Source of the DNA: Oryzias latipes
Lineage: Eukaryota > Chordata > Actinopteri > Beloniformes > Adrianichthyidae
DNA: 64,000 bases
Assembly (NCBI RefSeq): GCF_002234675.1
Contig: NC_019875.2
Coordinates: 24,146,299 to 24,210,298, forward strand
Reading direction: 5' to 3'
The notes below the pieces were generated by a model. It was not told the DNA's origin and made no database searches. It worked only from the letters and a program-made list of their open reading frames with translations. The position numbers and the translations under genes are program-made. Of the stretch, positions 48,013 to 60,035 are shown piece after piece; the first letter of the stretch is position 1; every line of letters starts with the position of its first letter.

Positions 48013-48616
48013 TAAAGACTGACTCCAGTCATCTTTTGAGGTGTTTTCAAAGCGTTTCTAATGGTCTTTTAATTATGATTATGAAGTTTCTAGCCTAAAT
48101 CTAAAAACCTGTGTCATTGGAGATAGTTTCTACAGAGTGGCAGGAGTTCATTAGAAAATTCCCCTCCGAGGACCGCAAAGCAAGTCCACCTCCACTTCCC
48201 GTCAACCGTTGATTTAAACAATCTTCCACTAACTTAAAGCCTCTCACACCCCACAATCTAACATTACCGGTGCAACAAAAATGGCGTGCAATATTGCAGC
48301 TATCCAGCCGTACAGTTTTGAGCCAGATGCCAGCTCGGACGTGAGAAATGAAGATATACATGGATTATTCGCAAGTGCATGCATCAGAAGGGAGCGAAGC
48401 AGGAAGCTTGTGGCCTGCTGACTGTAGCTTCTACATCATATCCACAAGCTTTTTCAAACTGCAATTTTTCGTCTGCTCCTGATTAACAACGACTTGAATA
48501 AAAAAATACTCAGAACTGCAATTTTGAGTTTAATTTTCTTCATTTGTGTCCTTCATCATCAGAAAAATAACACGTTAAAAACATAAAAAACACTTGGTCT
48601 TCATCAGACTGGGTCT
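48013..48616 (+). mobile_element. Repeat family X, copy B, uninterrupted
   Basis: The only copy of this family in the window with no insertion inside. It begins TAAAGACTGACTCCAGTCATC and ends CATCAGACTGGGTCTTTT, so the outer ends are imperfect inverted repeats sharing AAAGAC..A.TC. Length is about 0.6 kb. It has no coding sequence. It sits just past the tal1 3' UTR. Confidence 0.72.
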
Positions 48617-49494
48617 TTTGGTTATGGGAAACCACACAGTCAACTTAGTTTGGATCAAATCAATTCAATTCAATTTCAACCTACTCAGTATGATTTGATT
48701 TCTTTCGCTTTAACTGCACTGCGCATAGTTTCAGCCACATTCTCTTTGAGAAGCTGCTCCAATGGACGCTGGAATCCTGACTTCCTCTCCAACAAATGAC
48801 AACTTCCTATGGAGGTTACCATGGCTCGATGACCCTCAGGATTTCCTGCCATTGTGAAAGTGGTTTCGACGGCCTTTACTGCGCTCGTTTACCCGCTGTT
48901 GTGCCTGTGCACTTTTCCAAACAGTCACAATGATAAAGGCACATTCCTTAAATGATTTAGTCATGTGGAGGAAAGGTTAAACTATTTGTAAACTTGTGTT
49001 TGCTGATGCAATGATAGGGGAGAGGACTCGGTAAAACGTGGCACTTTCTGAGGCCTACTCCTTTTGCTTCACACATACCAAGCTTGGCCAGCAGTCCCAC
49101 CACCCCAGCAGACTCAGTACTCAGACATTTTTGAAGGCTGTAATTGCTTCCAGAGAGCATCAGAGACATCCAGGTGTTTGGAGACCTCTCCTGTGTTTTG
49201 CTCTGGCTGTGCTGTGAATCCACCGAAGGGCTCTCTGGGTAAATGCCTGCCAAACATTTACCTGCTTCAGTGTTCCTGACTCAGAAAAGACGCACAGCAA
49301 CAAAACAGGGACTATTTGAGGGGTTGAAAGGCAGCGAGTTAGAGGATGTGTGTGAGAGCGTTCATGTTTATGTGAGTGAGAGTGCAGGCTTATGTGGATG
49401 TGTGCGCATTGCATGGATCTTTGTGTGTGACAGAGAGCTGGGCTGTATGTGTGCGTGTTTATCTGTTCAGTGCAGATGGGTGGCAGAGTGGCTC

Positions 49495-49560
49495 TTGCAG
49501 CCAAATGATTCAGTATGCTAATGAGTTGTTATCTGTGGTGCTGCAGGAACAATATACTGT
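49495..49560 (+). promoter_or_regulatory. Candidate tal1 downstream enhancer motif cluster
   Basis: The word TTATCTGTGGT near 49530 overlaps a GATA motif (TTATCT) and a RUNX motif (TGTGGT). An octamer-like ATGCTAAT lies just upstream and an E box CAGATG lies near 49475. These factors act on tal1 family enhancers in blood cells. Single motif matches occur often by chance, so this is only a candidate. Confidence 0.25.
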
Positions 49561-52500
49561 CTTTCTCACAGTGGGAATCCAGCCTGCTGGGAACAGATTA
49601 CACTGCACACGCCGCCAAGGTAGTTATTTATATTTTTCGCATAGAGTTGTTGAAAATACATAAAACAGAGTTTTCCGCGTACACACACACACACATATAC
49701 AGATAGGCCTATAAACAAAAAGGGGGAGAAAAAAAATAAAAATTTTTGCAAACGCGCACACAAACCACCATCAGCACAAACAGTAACATAAACACAAAAT
49801 GTTACAGAAATTGCGCCTCTTTTCCACAGCAGATGAAGATGTCATTCTCAGCTTACTCCTAAACAGGTATCAGTGATATGTTTCCATCACATTTACAGAA
49901 TTTTCTCTGTGGCCTTGATTGTGGTAAACATTTAATTTATATAAAATACTTTAGGATTTACAAAATATAATTTTTTATCATAAAGAGTGAGACCTTAGCA
50001 TGAAAGCACAGATGTTTTTGTCTGAATAGTTTAATAGAACTCTAAAGCTATTTATTTTCTCATTGTACTGTAAGCTTTTTTATTTCACTTTTCTGCGATT
50101 TGATATTATTTTCTTTTTTCCATTAATGTTGGACATCAGGAAAATAGATGTGATGCATTCTTTCATAAAGAACAATTTTTAAACCTTTTTAATATCCATA
50201 AACTCAGAGTTTCTTAACTGAAATGACAGAAATTAAATTAAAATATAATTTTAGATGAAAGAAGGTGAAAAGAAACATCTCAGGTAAGAGTCATTTCAGT
50301 TAAATAAGATTCAAAAACGCTATAGAAAATAAAATTGTAAACTATGATTAATTCAAATGCAATACAACAATACAACAAAAAATGGCTACATAAATTAATT
50401 CAGGGTGATTTAATTAAAAGGTGATACATGTCTGTCTAGTTTTATTTTACTTAAAAATTACAATTTGAGACAAAATGTCAATTGTTAATCATAAAAGGAA
50501 AAATTCAGCAAAAAACTAAAACCACTGGATTTTTTTTCACATTTATTATTGTTTCTTGATAGATTTAATACTGAATTATGATGAAATGTAAGATTTCTTT
50601 TTTTAAAAACTACATAAATAAATATTTATACAAGTAATGGAATTAAGACACATAAAGTGTAGCAACAATCGAGCTATTACTGTAATGGCAGTGCTAAAAA
50701 TTTTAAAGAGAAAAACTCTTTTAAGGGACTTAAAAAAGTTAAACAGAAAAACGCCTAGGTAGGTTGATGTATGTGGTGTAATAGTCTGCAGATATGAGAT
50801 TTTTTTTTCTTTCATTTGTGTCTAGGGAGGAGGCCTGTCGTAGATTGGCAGCACTTCCAACACGTGGCCTTCCTCTCACTCTCTGATCTATGACAGCCTA
50901 GACAGGTTCCAGCTGGATTTGCTGAACTGAAGTGAATTTGATGAGCTTAAAAGGTGCCAAACAAAAAAGAAGGTAGAGAAAGATAAAAGGCGCCCCCTTT
51001 TATAAAACGGAAAGTATCTTGAGATGCTTCTTTTGTTATTTGTGTCAAATAATGTGCCTGGATGAGGCTTTCAGCACCAAAGTAATTTCTGTTCCAGAAA
51101 TGTTTGTTTTAACCTTTTAAAATAAGTGTTTGCATGCATAATTTATTTAAACAAGAGAACGCTCCTGAGCAAAATATTTAAGAATCTGCAATTGAAATAT
51201 TTGTAGAAATCCAACAGAAGTTTTATTTGACAAATATATAATTTAATTAATTTGTAAAAACATTCATCAAGTTGGCTATGTCTGTTATTATCTCATAAGT
51301 CCTCACAATGTTGGACATATTCAGATTCAACGTTTGGAAAAGTCTAATTTAGTGCTTGTTAAACAAAGTCTGGATCAGGAAGTAAACCTGACAGTTAAGT
51401 TTAGTTTTGTTCTCTTATTCCTAGTTAATGTGGGCAAACATTTTTAAAGGGTGTTAAACTTCAACTTTTCTTTTTTATAAATCATCAACAAACAAGTTGG
51501 TGAGTTTAAAATTCCTTTAAAATCTAAAATGTATTTAATTCCTTTTAGTTTGCTTAAACTTTCACTTAGGTTCTTCTATGACCCCATATTCTCTCATCGT
51601 ACAACACAAAATGCCACTGAACATAAATATAAAACTAAAAACAAACAAAAAAATTCTTGTTTCAATCTAATTCATGCCAGATGATTCAATATTGTTATTG
51701 TCCAGTTCAGTCCAACCAATAAATTTCAAATATTTGGATATCTAGCAGAAGAAAATAAAATAAATATGAACATGTTGGTACTTTTGAAAATAAAAATGAA
51801 AAATAGATTTTAAAAAAATACTCCTAGTTAACCTTTGATTTAATAAAATATTCACTAAAGTTTGGAATAGATGGTTCAAACAAAATAATTAGAAAAAAAA
51901 GTGAAATGTTGCTATGAAGTGGTAAAGATTTAGTTATAATACATCTACTCAAGTGAACGGTAAAAAGATGGTGTTGTCAAATTTCTCACAATTTTTACAA
52001 AAAGCTTCTTAAGTAAACTTTAAATAAGTTCATAATTATTAACTACTTCAAATTGTAATGTTTTGCCCAAAAACCCAATCTCCATAGTTTAGTCTAGCTT
52101 TTGCAGTTATGACATAAGCTAAACATAGTTAATGATTGTTTTTATTTCTGGCATTGAAAGCTCAGTGATTGCATTAACCTCTTGTTTTGTGCTAGCAATA
52201 GCCAAATACATGTAGTCTTTTAGTTTGTTTAGAAAAATGTAAATAGGAATTCAACATATCAGGAGGTTAAAAAACTGTGTTTGCTTTCATTTGCAGCTGT
52301 TTCATGCAGCCTAGTTGCAAATGAAATTTATCTCAAGTAATTGAACAAATTATGCCCTCTAGTGGGAGCAAAGACACATGATTTACCTGAATGTCTGTGG
52401 AGATTCACAGTCAGGTCATATTATCATATAGTACTCTGTTCTTAGGGGACACTTTTCAGTGTCTTTGAAAAAGAGAAAGTGATTTCAGAGGAAGTTCCAC

Positions 52501-52994
52501 TGAAATAAATTCATATGTAAAGTGGTATGCTGGGCCAAAATAACTTTTATCTTTGTTTGTTTTGTTGTGTATCTGTCACCCAGTATGCCGTGTTTGACCA
52601 GTCACAAAGAAAACTTTTGTTTAGGTAGACATACCAGTACAACCAGTGGCACCTGTGTTATTGAATGCAGCTTCTACTCTCTGTCTTCTTTACATTTTCT
52701 GTATAAAAGAAACAAGATAAAAAATTAACTTTGTCTTCTTTTTGTCGATTCCAGAACCTTTACTAAAGAAACACAAACCTTGACAATCAGGAGAGTTTAG
52801 CTGCTGGTTCAATTCTTGCCCATTATATAGCTTTTGTCACTGATTGTCTTTGAGAGAGACACCTAAGGTCTTCGTTAACCTGGTCTCTTCAAAAATAACA
52901 GAAAAGGGAACAACACGCATTATTAAAGAAAGTGTATTTGGTTTAAACTTGCTGGTTACATTCAACTCAAATGTTTCCATCCCTATTCAGAAGC

Positions 52995-53105
52995 TGCTGA
53001 TTCCCTTTTGGGGTCATGGAGCTGCTGGAGTCAGCCCAGCTATACTGTCGGGGGAAGACAGGGTACGCCCTGAACAGGTCACCAGTCAGTTGCAGGGCTC
53101 AGGTG
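52995..53105 (-). repeat. L2/SINE-like 3' tail fragment
   Basis: The blocks TTCCCTTTTGGGGTCATGGA, GCTGCTGGAGTCAGCCCAGC and GAACAGGTCACCAGTC match the tail of the repeat at 29440-29855. It is truncated, in the same orientation and diverged. Confidence 0.6.
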
Positions 53106-54502
53106 TTTACAATTAACTTTTTTTATTGCTGTTATGTCATTATCAAATACGTGAGGTTAGGTCAAATTGAAGAGGTCGTGAGTCCATTAAAGTAATATTT
53201 TGGAGGCTTTTAAATCAATACATCATTATGAAAGATCGACGCAATTCATTCTATTTTTTACTGTCAGTCTCCTATTTTCTAAAATCTTTTTTGATCCTAA
53301 ATATTTCTGTAAAATAATTTAGTAATCAGAGGTGAGGATAGTGGTCCTGCTTTTACAAGTCAGACTTTGTTGCCGAATAACTAAGTGAAATTAAAACTAC
53401 AAAAATAGGCACCATTCTAGAACTGTTAAAGTGGAGGAACTCTTAAAAAAAAGGTAATTTTGATTTATTATTATTCTGTTAATTCTGTGATACTTCCTTA
53501 TAGTTATATCATCCTTAACGTCAGAAGATTTGACTACATATGAATTATTCTTTATAAATTCACTAGATGGCAGCATAAAGTGTGTGCACTGACTGAAAGT
53601 GGGTACCGGTATATACAGTTTCAAGCAGCACATTTTTGAGCCAACATGAAAGAAATCAGATTACCCTGCAGGGCTTAACAGCTATAAGTTGTAAACCAGC
53701 ATTTTAATTGACTTCTTTCTTTTTTTTTAATATAAATATAATTTTTAAAATCTTAGAATAGCTTTTGTCGTTAAAGTAAAAGTTCATTTGGTTCACTCTT
53801 AATTACCGGTATTTCTGTTCAAATCACAGATGCACCTAATTTCTTTTGAAATAAAATTATTTACTTTCAACGAGTTACAAAAAATTGAATTTTTGCACAT
53901 TAAAACATGTGCACATTCAAATCATTTATAGTAAATTATACAAACCCGACAATCTGAAAAGATATAAGAACATGAAACGTCATTAAAATCCACTGTAAAT
54001 TACACCCAATACATTAAATACTATATTGTCCATTGATATGTTAGTTCACTCAAAAAACATAAGCCTAACGTTGACTTAACATAAAAAAAGAAGGAATCCA
54101 TCGTGCTTGCCTTTGTTTGGATTCACTCAACATAAATAAATAGTTTAGTCGGCTATAACATTTCACTTTATTTCCATCACTTACATTATAGTAAAAAAAA
54201 CATCAGACACATGACATAACTTAAGAGGTTTAAGTTTAAAAAAGCAAATTAATCATTTTTTATGAATTCAATGAGGAAAAACACATACAAATGTTCTTCA
54301 TTTTGTTGTAACTTTAAATATGTCCTTGAACTATTCATCAGTTCTGAAGAAACTGCTTATTTTATGAATATTTAGAAAAATACAGCACAAAAATACATTA
54401 CAAGAGTCCAGCACAACCAGTGGCAGAGCTACAACAGTTTGTATGTTCTTAAATGAGAACGTGTTATTTTAATTTAATGATTTAATATAATGTTAATTTA
54501 AT

Positions 54503-57500
54503 AATCTAGCCAGAGGGGTTGCAAGCCAGTAACTTCTGTGCCGGTCCCAAGCCCGGATAAATAGAGAGGGTTGCGTCAGGAAGGGCATCCGGCGTAAAAA
54601 TTGCCAAAATAACCATGCGAATCATCCACAACACTTTAGACATACCGGATCGGTCGAGGCCCGGGTTAACAACGACCGCCACCGATGCTGTTAACCTACA
54701 GGGTGTTGGTGGAAATTTGACTACTGTTGGTCGAACAAAGAGGGGAGGCAGAAGGGTCCGTGGCCAGAGAGAGAAGGGAAAAGGCAGGAACATAGGTTTG
54801 AGAATAGGGACTCTTAACGTTGGCACAATGACAGGGAAAGGCAGAGAGCTGGCAGACATGATGGAGAGAAGGAAGGTAGATGTACTGTGTGTGCAGGAGA
54901 CAAGGTGGAAGGGCAGCAAGGCACGTAGTATTGGAGGAGGATACAAACTGTTCTATCATGGTGTTGATAGGAAGAGAAACGGGGTAGGAGTGATTCTGAA
55001 GGGGGAGTTGGTAAACAGTGTTCTAGAGGTGAAAAGAGTCTCAGACAGGATGATGAGCCTAAAGTTAGAAATTGAAGGGGTGATGGTGAATGTAGTCAGT
55101 GGGTATGCGCCACAGGTTGGCTGTGAGTTAGAAGTGAAGGAGAGATTCTGGAGTGAGTTGGATGAGGTCATAGAGAGTTTTCCCAGAGGAGAGAGAGTTG
55201 TTATTGGAGCAGACTTTAATGGGCATGTTGGTGAGGGCAACAGAGGTGATGAGGAGGTGATGGGCAGGTTTGGTGTGAAGGAAAGGAATCTGGAGGGACA
55301 GATGGTGGTGGACTTTGCGAAGAGGATGGAAATGGCTGTAGTCAACACTTACTTCCAGAAGAGAGAGGAACATAGAGTGACATACAGAAGTGGAGGTAGG
55401 AGTACTCAGGTGGACTACATCCTATGTAGACGAGGTCATTTGAGAGAGGTTAATGACTGCAAAGTGGTGGTAGGAGAGAGTATAGCCAGACAGCACCGCA
55501 TGGTGGTGTGTAAGATGACTCTGGAGGTCAGGAAGAAGAAGAGAGGGAAAACAGAAAAGAAGACCAAGTGGTGGAAGCTACAGAATGAAGAAACTTGTGA
55601 GGAATTTAGGCAGAAGTTGAGGCAGGTCCTGGGTGGTCAGGATGAGCTTCCAGAGGACTGGGAAACTACAGCAGAGATTATCAGGGAAACAGGTAGGAAG
55701 GTGCTAGGTGTGTCATCTGGAAAGAGGAAAGACGGTAAAGAGACTTGGTGGTGGAATGAGGAAGTACAGGAATGCGTCCAGAGGAAGAGGTTGGCTAAAA
55801 GGAAGTGGGATGTAGAAAGGACTGAGGAAGGTAGACAGGAGTACAAGGAAGCGCAGCGTAGAGTGAAGAGAGAGGTGGCAAAGGCCAAACAGAAAGCTTA
55901 CGATGAGCTATATGACAGGTTAGACACAAAGGAAGGAGAGAAGGACTTGTACAGGCTAGCCAGACAGAGAGACAGAGTTGGGAAGGACGTGCAACAGATA
56001 AGGGTGATTAAGGACAGAGATGGAAAGGTGCTAACAACCCAGGAGAGTGTACAGAAAAGATGGAAGGAGTATTTTGAGGAGCTGATGAACGAGGAAAATG
56101 ACAGGGAAAGAAGGGAGGAAGATGTGGTTGTTGTGGAGCAGGAAGTAGCAGAGATTGGAAAGGATGAGGTTAGGAAGGCTCTGAAAAGGATGAAGAGTGG
56201 AAAGGCCGTTGGTCCTGATGACGTACCTGTGGAGGTATGGAAGTGCCTAGGAGAGACAGCAGTGGAATTTCTAACAAGGTTGTTCAATAGGATTTTAGAG
56301 AGTGAGAAGATGCCTGAGGAATGGAGGAGAAGCGTTCTGGTCCCGATCTTTAAGAACAAGGGTGACATGCAGAACTGCAGCAACTATAGAGGAATAAAGT
56401 TGATGAGCCACACAATGAAGCTGTGGGAAAGAGTAGTGGAAGCCAGGCTTAGGAAGAAGGTGGAGATCTGTGAGCAGCAGTATGGTTTCATGCCCCGTAA
56501 GAGCACCACTGATGCCATTTTTGCTTTGAGAATGTTGATGGAAAAGTACAGAGAAGGTCAGAAGGAGCTGCATTGTGTGTTCGTAGATTTAGAGAAGGCG
56601 TATGACAGGGTGCCGAGGGAGGAGCTGTGGTACTGTATGAGGTCGTCTGGAGTGGCAGAGAAGTATGTCAGAGTAGTTCAGGACATGTATGAGAGAAGTA
56701 TGACGGTGGTGAGATGTGCTGTAGGTCAGACAGAGGAGTTCAAGGTGGAGGTGGGACTACACCAAGGATCAGCTTTGAGTCCTTTTTTGTTTGCTATGCT
56801 GATGGACAGGCTGACAGACGAGGTCAGACAGGAATCTCCCTGGACAATGATGTTTGCGGATGACATTGTAATTTGCAGTGAGAGTAGAGAGCAGGTGGAG
56901 GAACAGCTAGAGAGGTGGAGGTTTGCTCTGGAAAGAAGAGGTATGAAGGTCAGTCGTAGTAAGACAGAATAAATGTGTCTGAACGAGAGGGATCAAGGTA
57001 GAAGCGTTAGGTTACAGGGGGCTGAGGTGAAGAAGGTGCAGGAGTTTAAGTACTTGGGGTCAACAGTTCAGTGTGATGGGGATTGTGGAAAAGAGGTGAA
57101 GAGGCGAGTGCAGGCAGGTTGGAGCGGTTGGAGGAAAGTGTCAGGAGTGTTGTGTGACAGAAAAGTGCCAGCAAGACTCAAAGGAAAGGTGTACAAGACA
57201 GTGGTGAGACCAGCTCTGCTCTATGGGTTAGAGACGGTAGCAGTGAGACAGAGACAAGAGGCTGAGATGGAGGTAGCGGAGATGAAGATGTTGAGGTTCT
57301 CCTTAGGAGTGACCAGGTTAGACAGGATAAGGAACGAGTACATCAGAGGGACGGCTCATGTTGCCTGTGTTAGCGACAAAGTCAGAGAAGCCAGACTGAG
57401 ATGGTTTGGACATGTTCAGAGGAGGGATAGTGGATACATTGGTAGAAGGATGTTGGAGATGGAGCTGCCTGGCCGGAGGGCAAGAGGACGGCCAAAGAGG

Positions 57501-57633
57501 AGATATATGGATGTCTTAACAGAGGACATGAAGTTGGCTAACGTTAGGGTAGAAGATGTTCATGATAGAGTGAGGTGGAAAAGGATGATTCGCTGTGGCG
57601 ACCCCTGATGGGAAAAGCCGAAAGAGAAAGAAG
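54503..57633 (+). mobile_element. Nearly full-length RTE-clade LINE
   Basis: A 3.13-kb non-LTR retrotransposon flanked by a perfect 16-bp target duplication (ATAATGTTAATTTAAT at 54487-54502 and 57634-57649). It has a short 5' UTR of about 112 bp, one long ORF with apurinic endonuclease and reverse transcriptase domains, and only 25 bp after the stop codon, ending in an A/G-rich GAAAGAGAAAGAAG tail with no long poly-A. Short length, one main ORF and a minimal 3' UTR are typical of RTE elements such as fish Expander and mammalian Bov-B. The complete 5' end and exact target duplication point to a recent insertion. Confidence 0.93.
54615..57608 (+). pseudogene. LINE ORF: endonuclease-reverse transcriptase, one internal stop
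   Basis: The open frame starts at the ATG of ACCATGCGAATC and runs 785 codons to TAA at 56970-56972, then continues in the same frame for 211 more codons to TGA at 57606-57608. Endonuclease motifs: TLNVGTM, VQETRWKG, GADFNGHVG and RSTQVDYILCRR. Reverse transcriptase motifs: GPDDVPVEVWK, VFVDLEKAYDRVP, LHQGSALSPFLF and the catalytic FADD near residue 746. The C-terminal part (LDRIRNEYIRGT, LRWFGHVQRRD, RGRPKRRYMD) is typical of RTE proteins. Related elements as I remember them read SKTEY at the stop position, so TAA probably replaces a Tyr codon by one base change. No frameshift was seen. The copy probably cannot make the full protein unless the stop is read through. Confidence 0.9.
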
Positions 57634-57649
57634 ATAATGTTAATTTAAT

Positions 57650-58639
57650 GTTATTTTTTATTTCAAATTTTATTTCTGCTTACAGAAAATTATATTGATA
57701 TTTTTTAATTGTTGTCAATAACGATACCAGTATTGACTGAAGATTGGGAGGTAGCTCCGACCTTGTCTGCAACTTAAAACACATTGAAATACAAAATTCT
57801 TCTCAATTACTGTGCAAGATAGAGGAAGAGGAAGACAAATAAAAAATGACATTAGAGAATAGCATATATAAAAAACTGCGAGAGTGTGGTTTTAAATTAC
57901 TAGCCCTCAACAGTTTTATCATTTGACCGAAACTACAAAATCGGCATCGAATGACATCACACACGTGTGTCTCACAGCTGCGCACTTGTCATTGGGCTTT
58001 GGAAACGAGGGTTCCTGCTACAAAACCTCTGTTCCGGTTTAGACCTTCAAAATAAAGGCGCGACGCAGAAATAACCAAGGCAATATAACGACCCCAACAG
58101 AACCTTGTTGACCCCTTTAATCCCTGTTTTTCTGTGAATGAAAAATTGAGTTTTTGCATTTGTTGGACGCTTTTCCTTCAGGATGTGAAACCTCACAGGA
58201 GAGCAGAATGTGAAAAAGCGCGAGGCAGCTGCGGAGGCGGAGAGACACACGAGACGAGTGGAGGAAAAACGGGGTCAGCCGCGGAGACCAGGACACTTCT
58301 AATTCTTTTTCCTCCCCCTGATGATTCCCAGTTGCCTTCTGGGGTTGTCGTTGTTGTTTTTAATCTAAAAACACCCTGTCTTCACAATGAGTCGTGGGAG
58401 AATGGCCCGACCAGAATCCTGGTTTAGCGCTCCAGGAAGCTAAAGGCGATCGGACACAAAGTCGCCTTTTGTCTGTGATCCTATAGGTGAAAGGGGAGAC
58501 CGGGGTAAAGGAGAGAAGGAAAACACTTGAGGGGGGAAAAATCAGTCTCTCCTGTTATTGATTTCTCTCTCGTTCCAGCTGGCGGATGGAGTGAAGCGAG
58601 CAAAAGGGAGGGCGTCAGACTGCAGCTTGGTTGCGTGTG
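57650..58639 (+). promoter_or_regulatory. ppm1l: ppm1l upstream region and 5' UTR
   Basis: The first half is AT-rich and featureless. From about 58150 it becomes GC-richer with purine-rich stretches (GAGGCAGCTGCGGAGGCGGA near 58221), the likely ppm1l leader. No TATA box is evident near the expected start. The leader may be contiguous with the coding exon or split; this cannot be decided here. Confidence 0.4.
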
Positions 58640-59038
58640 ATGATAGGAGACACAATGACGCTCCTGTCTCTTCTGGGTCGGATCATGCGCTATTTTCTCC
58701 TCAGGCCGGAGACGTTGTTTCTGCTCTGCATCAGTCTGGCGCTGTGGAGTTACTTCTTCCATACCGACGAGGTGAAAACCATCGTCAAATCTAGCCGGGA
58801 TGCCGTGAAGATGGTGAAGGGAAAGGTGGCGGAGATGATGCAGAACGAGCGGCTGGGAGGCCTCAGCGTTCTGGATGCGGAGTTCTCCAAAACCTGGGAG
58901 TTCAAAAACAACAACGTCGCCGTTTATTCCATCCAAGGGAGGCGAGATCATATGGAGGATCGCTTCGAGGTGCTGACCGACATCTCCAACAAGAGCCACC
59001 CGTCCATATTCGCGATATTTGATGGTCACGGCGGAGAG
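58640..59038 (+). CDS. ppm1l: Protein phosphatase PPM1L, first coding exon (partial)
   Basis: Metal-dependent Ser/Thr phosphatase of the PP2C family, ER-membrane anchored; known to act on the TAK1/ASK1 stress-kinase pathway and ceramide transport. Only the first 133 residues are in the window. The start ATG-ATA-GGA-GAC gives MIGDTMTLLSLLGRIMRY, against human MIEDTMTLLSLLGRIMRY, with near identity throughout. A membrane segment (ETLFLLCISLALWSYFF) follows. The PP2C motifs RRDHMEDRF and FDGHGGE are present; the latter carries a metal-binding Asp. The exon ends with a full codon (GAG) before GTAAAA. The next human exon begins TAAEYVKSRL, and nothing like it occurs up to 64000, so intron 1 is at least 5 kb. 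Codons upstream of this ATG are in frame but are not supported by homology. Confidence 0.95.
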
Positions 59039-60035
59039 GTAAAAAAAAAAAAAGTGTTTTTTGTTTTTTAAATATATCCACTGCATTTAGTTTTACAGAT
59101 GTTAGATCTATGAGCATCAGTCAGATCCAGATGTGTCAAAAAATGAGCGTTGGAAAGATCTCCAAAATATTTTAAATAAAAGCTCTAATATGTATTATTC
59201 CATAAAAAAACAACATAAGTCAGCATCATTCGTGAAACACTTGGTGGGTTTGGTTTCAAACCCTTCCCCTCCCCACTGCAGCATTGTGCTCCCCCCCCCC
59301 CCCCCCCTTTGTGCAAACCTCCTCTTGACTTGGGCTTCATCATAGCAGAGCTTTGTCTGGGTGCTCTGACAATGGGTGGGGGGTCCTTCATTCGCTGCAT
59401 GGTTATGGGGGGTGTAGTTTCACATGATGGGGGCAGAACAGAACAAGCCACCATCTGTCCCCAAATGTGAATTTTATGACAAATGAGGTTCATTAGAAAA
59501 CTTTGAAAATTCAAACTTAGAAATAAAAACTTCTTAAAAGTTGAAAAATCAATGTTCTTCTTTTCTTTTACTCTTCCTGCCAAAACTAGGAACTGAGCCA
59601 GAAGGATGAGGATGCTGTTGGTGCAGTTGGTTTTGATCATTTACTGTTGTTTGCTTTTGCAGAAAACTATGAAAAGTATTTCTGATATCATATTTTACAG
59701 AATTTGGGATCACCAAAGCCTCCAACACAAACCTATCAAACTTCAGCCTAAAAGTTTTTCCATTTCATTTATAGCAAGATTAGGTTTAGTTTCTGTGACG
59801 CAACAAATTAATGGAGCTAAGCCAAATCCTAACCCTAATACTGTAGAATACTTTTATATTAATATTTTTTAGAATTCTGCAAAATAGAAACTTTTAAAAA
59901 CCCATCTTGATGAAAATCGTAGGGGGGGTTTGTGGGGGGTTTCTGATGTTCACCCTCATTTATGTAGTTTGCTTTTACTTTGGATGAAATAGTATTGATT
60001 TTTTAGAGCCTACTCACCTAGAAAACACTTCCAGA

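Larger units (their letters stand above)
48617..54486. other. Gene-poor stretch downstream of tal1
   Basis: Nearly 6 kb of AT-rich sequence with no supported exon on either strand. It holds a small (CA)n tract at about 49682-49695, a degraded L2/SINE-like fragment at about 52995-53105, and a motif cluster at 49500-49560 listed separately. It may contain tal1 or ppm1l regulatory DNA, but I cannot show conservation. Confidence 0.5.

Noticed and set aside
54506-54959. Minus-strand open frames in the LINE 5' part
   Set aside because: They are shadows of the purine-rich LINE sense strand; the sense frame has all endonuclease motifs.
58481-59086. 201-codon minus-strand open frame across ppm1l exon 1
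   Set aside because: It is the antisense shadow of a GC-rich conserved coding exon.
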